From Imperialibacter roseus (GTDB lineage: Bacteria > Bacteroidota > Bacteroidia > Cytophagales > Cyclobacteriaceae): a DNA stretch of 64,000 nt. Where the stretch lies: positions 1,774,417 to 1,838,416 of the forward strand of contig NZ_CP136051.1 of the NCBI RefSeq assembly GCF_032999765.1. The letters are read 5' to 3'. The number at the start of each line of letters is the position of its first letter. The first letter of the stretch is position 1. Both the position numbers and the translations under genes were made by a program. Below the pieces are notes generated by a model. The model made no database searches. It saw only the letters and a program-made list of their open reading frames with translations, and was not told the origin of the DNA. Shown piece by piece: positions 62,477 to 64,000 of this stretch.

Positions 62477-62490
62477 ACGTAAATGTATTC
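62469..62490. promoter_or_regulatory. Probable autoregulatory operator of the toxin-antitoxin locus
   Basis: GAATACAT and ATGTATTC (perfect 8-bp arms) around ACGTAA, overlapping the start codon of the dead toxin gene (62476). Position and symmetry fit antitoxin binding. Confidence 0.55.
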
Positions 62491-62650
62491 ACTTGGATAC
62501 ACTTTTCCAATTGCTGCCAAATAGAAATGTTGAATGGGGTAAGGTACCTCACAACAAAAGAATACCGACCAATATTCTCTATTATCAGTACCATTCTTCC
62601 ATATTATCTAACAATTGAAAAAGCCAGGAAACAGCTGCCATCATCAGGGG

Positions 62651-62738
62651 GACGTCTCGCTCGTTCCTCGCCATCGACTACACCTACACTTTGTTTCGGT
62701 GGACAAGCATGACGTTGATGTGGTGAGGGAGGATGTGC
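62651..62738. repeat. Dispersed 90-135 bp repeat, copy 3
   Basis: About 85 bp nearly identical to the second part of the copy at 61159, including CTACACTTTGTTTCGGTGGA and GTGAGGGAGGATGTG. A weaker echo (CTACATTTCGTTTCAGTCGG) follows at about 62758. The 454-bp spacer 62477-62930 holds this repeat, the operator above and no gene. Confidence 0.7.
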
Positions 62739-62930
62739 TACTGAATGAGTTCTTCTACCTACATTTCGTTTCAGTCGGAACGTACGAAGCCGTGTGTGTA
62801 AGGCGGCAGTCACCCTACTCTAATACGCCAGCACAGGAGCCATCCCCCCTGAGCCACTGTAACGCTGCCCCTACAAACATTTCCCACAAAATCGTAACTT
62901 GGTTGGCGGGTACCCTTACGACCATCAACA

Positions 62931-63695
62931 ATGAGTTCTATTACTGAGTCAACTTCCGAGGCAGTGTCACACCGAAGATGGGTAAAAGTCTCGCATTGGA
63001 TAGTAACAGTTAGCTTTCTGCTGCTGGCTTTTTCCGGCTTCGAGATACTCATGGTGCACCCAAGACTCTATTGGGGAGAAGTTGGCAACGAATTAACGCC
63101 GGCACTGCTGGAGCTACCCATTAGCCGGAACCATCAACGGGATACCTGGGAGGAAAGTAAGCCTTTCTTTGATTCGGATGAGTCGCCGGTTAGTGCCGCA
63201 CGTACGTCCGATGAGTTAATGTTTAACCAAAATGGATGGGGGCGAAGCCTTCATTTCCTGGCTGCCTGGCTGTTGATCGTGCCTGGAGTGATTTACCTGC
63301 TGATCGGGGTTTTTAGTGGCCATTTCCGAAACCATATCTGGCCAAAAAGAAAGGAGCTGACGGCTGCGTCGGTTTGGAGGGATGTGAAGGACCACCTGCG
63401 CATGCAGATTGCTCCGGCTACTGGTGGGCCTCACTATGGTTTACTACAGAAGCTCGCTTACATGATGGTTATATTTGTTGCCTTGCCCCTGGCAGTGGTC
63501 ACGGGCCTTACCATGTCGCCAGCCATCACTGCGGCTTATCCTTTCCTGCTAAAGGTGTTTGGCGGCTATCAGTCGGCCCGTACTATTCACTTTTTTACTT
63601 CGCTAACCCTTGAGTTGTTTCTGTTCATGCATTTGGCCATGATTATCAAAACTGGGTTTACACAGCAAATACGTTACATGACCCTGGGAAAGTGA
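62931..63695 (+). CDS. Cytochrome b/b6-domain membrane protein (DUF4405/thiosulfate reductase-type)
   Basis: A 254-residue membrane protein with four helices (about 22-42, 108-130, 175-198 and 222-242). Histidines at helix positions (KVSHWIV, LHFLAAW, IHFFTSL, FMHLAMI) suit binding of two b hemes. It resembles the cytochrome b subunits that feed electrons to or from periplasmic oxidoreductases. It ends one base before the next gene starts, so the two work together. Confidence 0.83.
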   Translation: MSSITESTSEAVSHRRWVKVSHWIVTVSFLLLAFSGFEILMVHPRLYWGEVGNELTPALLELPISRNHQRDTWEESKPFFDSDESPVSAARTSDELMFNQNGWGRSLHFLAAWLLIVPGVIYLLIGVFSGHFRNHIWPKRKELTAASVWRDVKDHLRMQIAPATGGPHYGLLQKLAYMMVIFVALPLAVVTGLTMSPAITAAYPFLLKVFGGYQSARTIHFFTSLTLELFLFMHLAMIIKTGFTQQIRYMTLGK

Positions 63696-63696
63696 T

Positions 63697-64000
63697 ATGA
63701 GTAATATGAAAAGGAAAGACATCATTACCAGAAGAAAAGCCCTTGCAGTAAGCGCCTCCGCTCTGGGGGCTCTTTTGTTGCCTGGATGTTCCAAAACGTC
63801 GCCACCTACTTATGGCAGTCTGCTGCGCATGGGAGATGCGTTGACCTACAATGCCCAGCGAACCCTGTTACCGGGACAATCTCTGGCGAAAGAGTACAGC
63901 TTTGGCGAAATCTCATCGTTTCCAGCTACGGGCACTATCAATCCGGCTGATAGCTCAAAAGAATACTACAGCGAAGAGTATGAACGCCTCAAGAGCGGGC
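63697..64000 (+). CDS. Exported molybdopterin oxidoreductase, N-terminal part (runs off the right edge)
   Basis: An open frame of 101 codons from the ATG at 63697 to the window edge, one base behind the cytochrome b stop. The N-terminus combines a Tat-like pair (TRRKALAVSASALGALLLP) with a lipobox (PGCSK). The following RTLLPGQSLAKEYSFGEISSFPATG and YYSEEYERLKSG recall the leader of sulfite-oxidase/YedY-like enzymes that pair with a cytochrome b. The catalytic part is outside the window, so the call rests on context and the start only. Confidence 0.55.
   Translation, partial: MSNMKRKDIITRRKALAVSASALGALLLPGCSKTSPPTYGSLLRMGDALTYNAQRTLLPGQSLAKEYSFGEISSFPATGTINPADSSKEYYSEEYERLKSG

Noticed and set aside
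1-64000. CRISPR array, tRNA, rRNA, or known riboswitch
   Set aside because: None was recognised by eye on either strand. A covariance search would be needed to exclude small RNAs.

Overview
The window reads as a chromosomal segment of a Bacteroidota bacterium, most likely of the Cytophagales type. The evidence is the many lipoproteins with a short lipobox, the scarcity of Shine-Dalgarno sites, a TAnnTTTG-type -7 element before the copper ATPase, and families largely restricted to this phylum (DUF5689 lipoprotein, HYC_CC_PP protein, sortilin-type BNR protein, PIN protein with a small FD-type partner). The genus cannot be fixed from the sequence alone. I saw no rRNA, tRNA, CRISPR array or phage.

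Layout. (1) 1-2.7 kb: the start of a lipoprotein gene running off the left edge, then an ArsR-rhodanese regulator and an MFS transporter, with a perfect operator-like palindrome upstream. (2) 3-19.3 kb: a copper island, all on the + strand. It holds two tandem AraC regulators with N-terminal CxxC heavy-metal-type domains, a CPC-type ATPase (CopA), an FAD/2Fe-2S reductase, a small CxxC copper chaperone, two DUF3347 proteins, two multicopper oxidases (one fused to an outer-membrane-barrel-like domain), a DUF5689 lipoprotein, a HYC_CC_PP protein, a DUF2911 lipoprotein, a His-rich CPH-type ATPase (CopB) and a GDCCVxC protein. A short motif (TGTAACG plus a C run) recurs in three of its promoters. 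(3) 19.3-36.5 kb: an NhaD-type antiporter, then a nitrate assimilation island. It contains a rubredoxin-tailed NiR/SiR-like protein lacking the catalytic cysteines, a NasA nitrate reductase fused to its own FAD/NAD(P)H reductase and 2Fe-2S domain, NarK, an outer-membrane porin, a UPF0175 protein, a NarX/NarL-like two-component pair, NirD, NirB, and a divergent SUMT plus DUF4202 pair that supports siroheme supply. Clusters of TACGTA sites mark the two main promoter regions.

(4) 36.6-41 kb: TruA, a GH10 xylanase, a keto-deoxyglucarate-type dehydratase and a LamG lipoprotein. (5) 41.4-45 kb: an AT-rich island holding a gene for a predicted ~770-residue PD-(D/E)XK nuclease-like/SEC-C protein, split by a complete IS256-family insertion with a 7-bp target duplication. 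The two halves rejoin exactly in frame. (6) 45.2-60.5 kb: secreted and periplasmic proteins (sortilin-like BNR protein, sialidase, Memo-family lipoprotein, two Tat-exported sugar-metabolism proteins, a TPR lipoprotein), an ECF-like sigma factor, a VOC protein, and a frameshifted PIN toxin with its small overlapping partner. (7) 60.5-64 kb: repeat-rich DNA, a secreted protein, an orphan Xre-type antitoxin carrying the remains of its internally deleted toxin gene, and the start of a cytochrome b plus molybdopterin oxidoreductase operon.

From 40 kb onward the intergenic spaces carry three distinct dispersed repeat families: a ~48-bp double-stem palindrome, a GTTCTGG-type hairpin next to stop codons, and a 90-135 bp element. 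None of these three was seen in the copper or nitrate islands.
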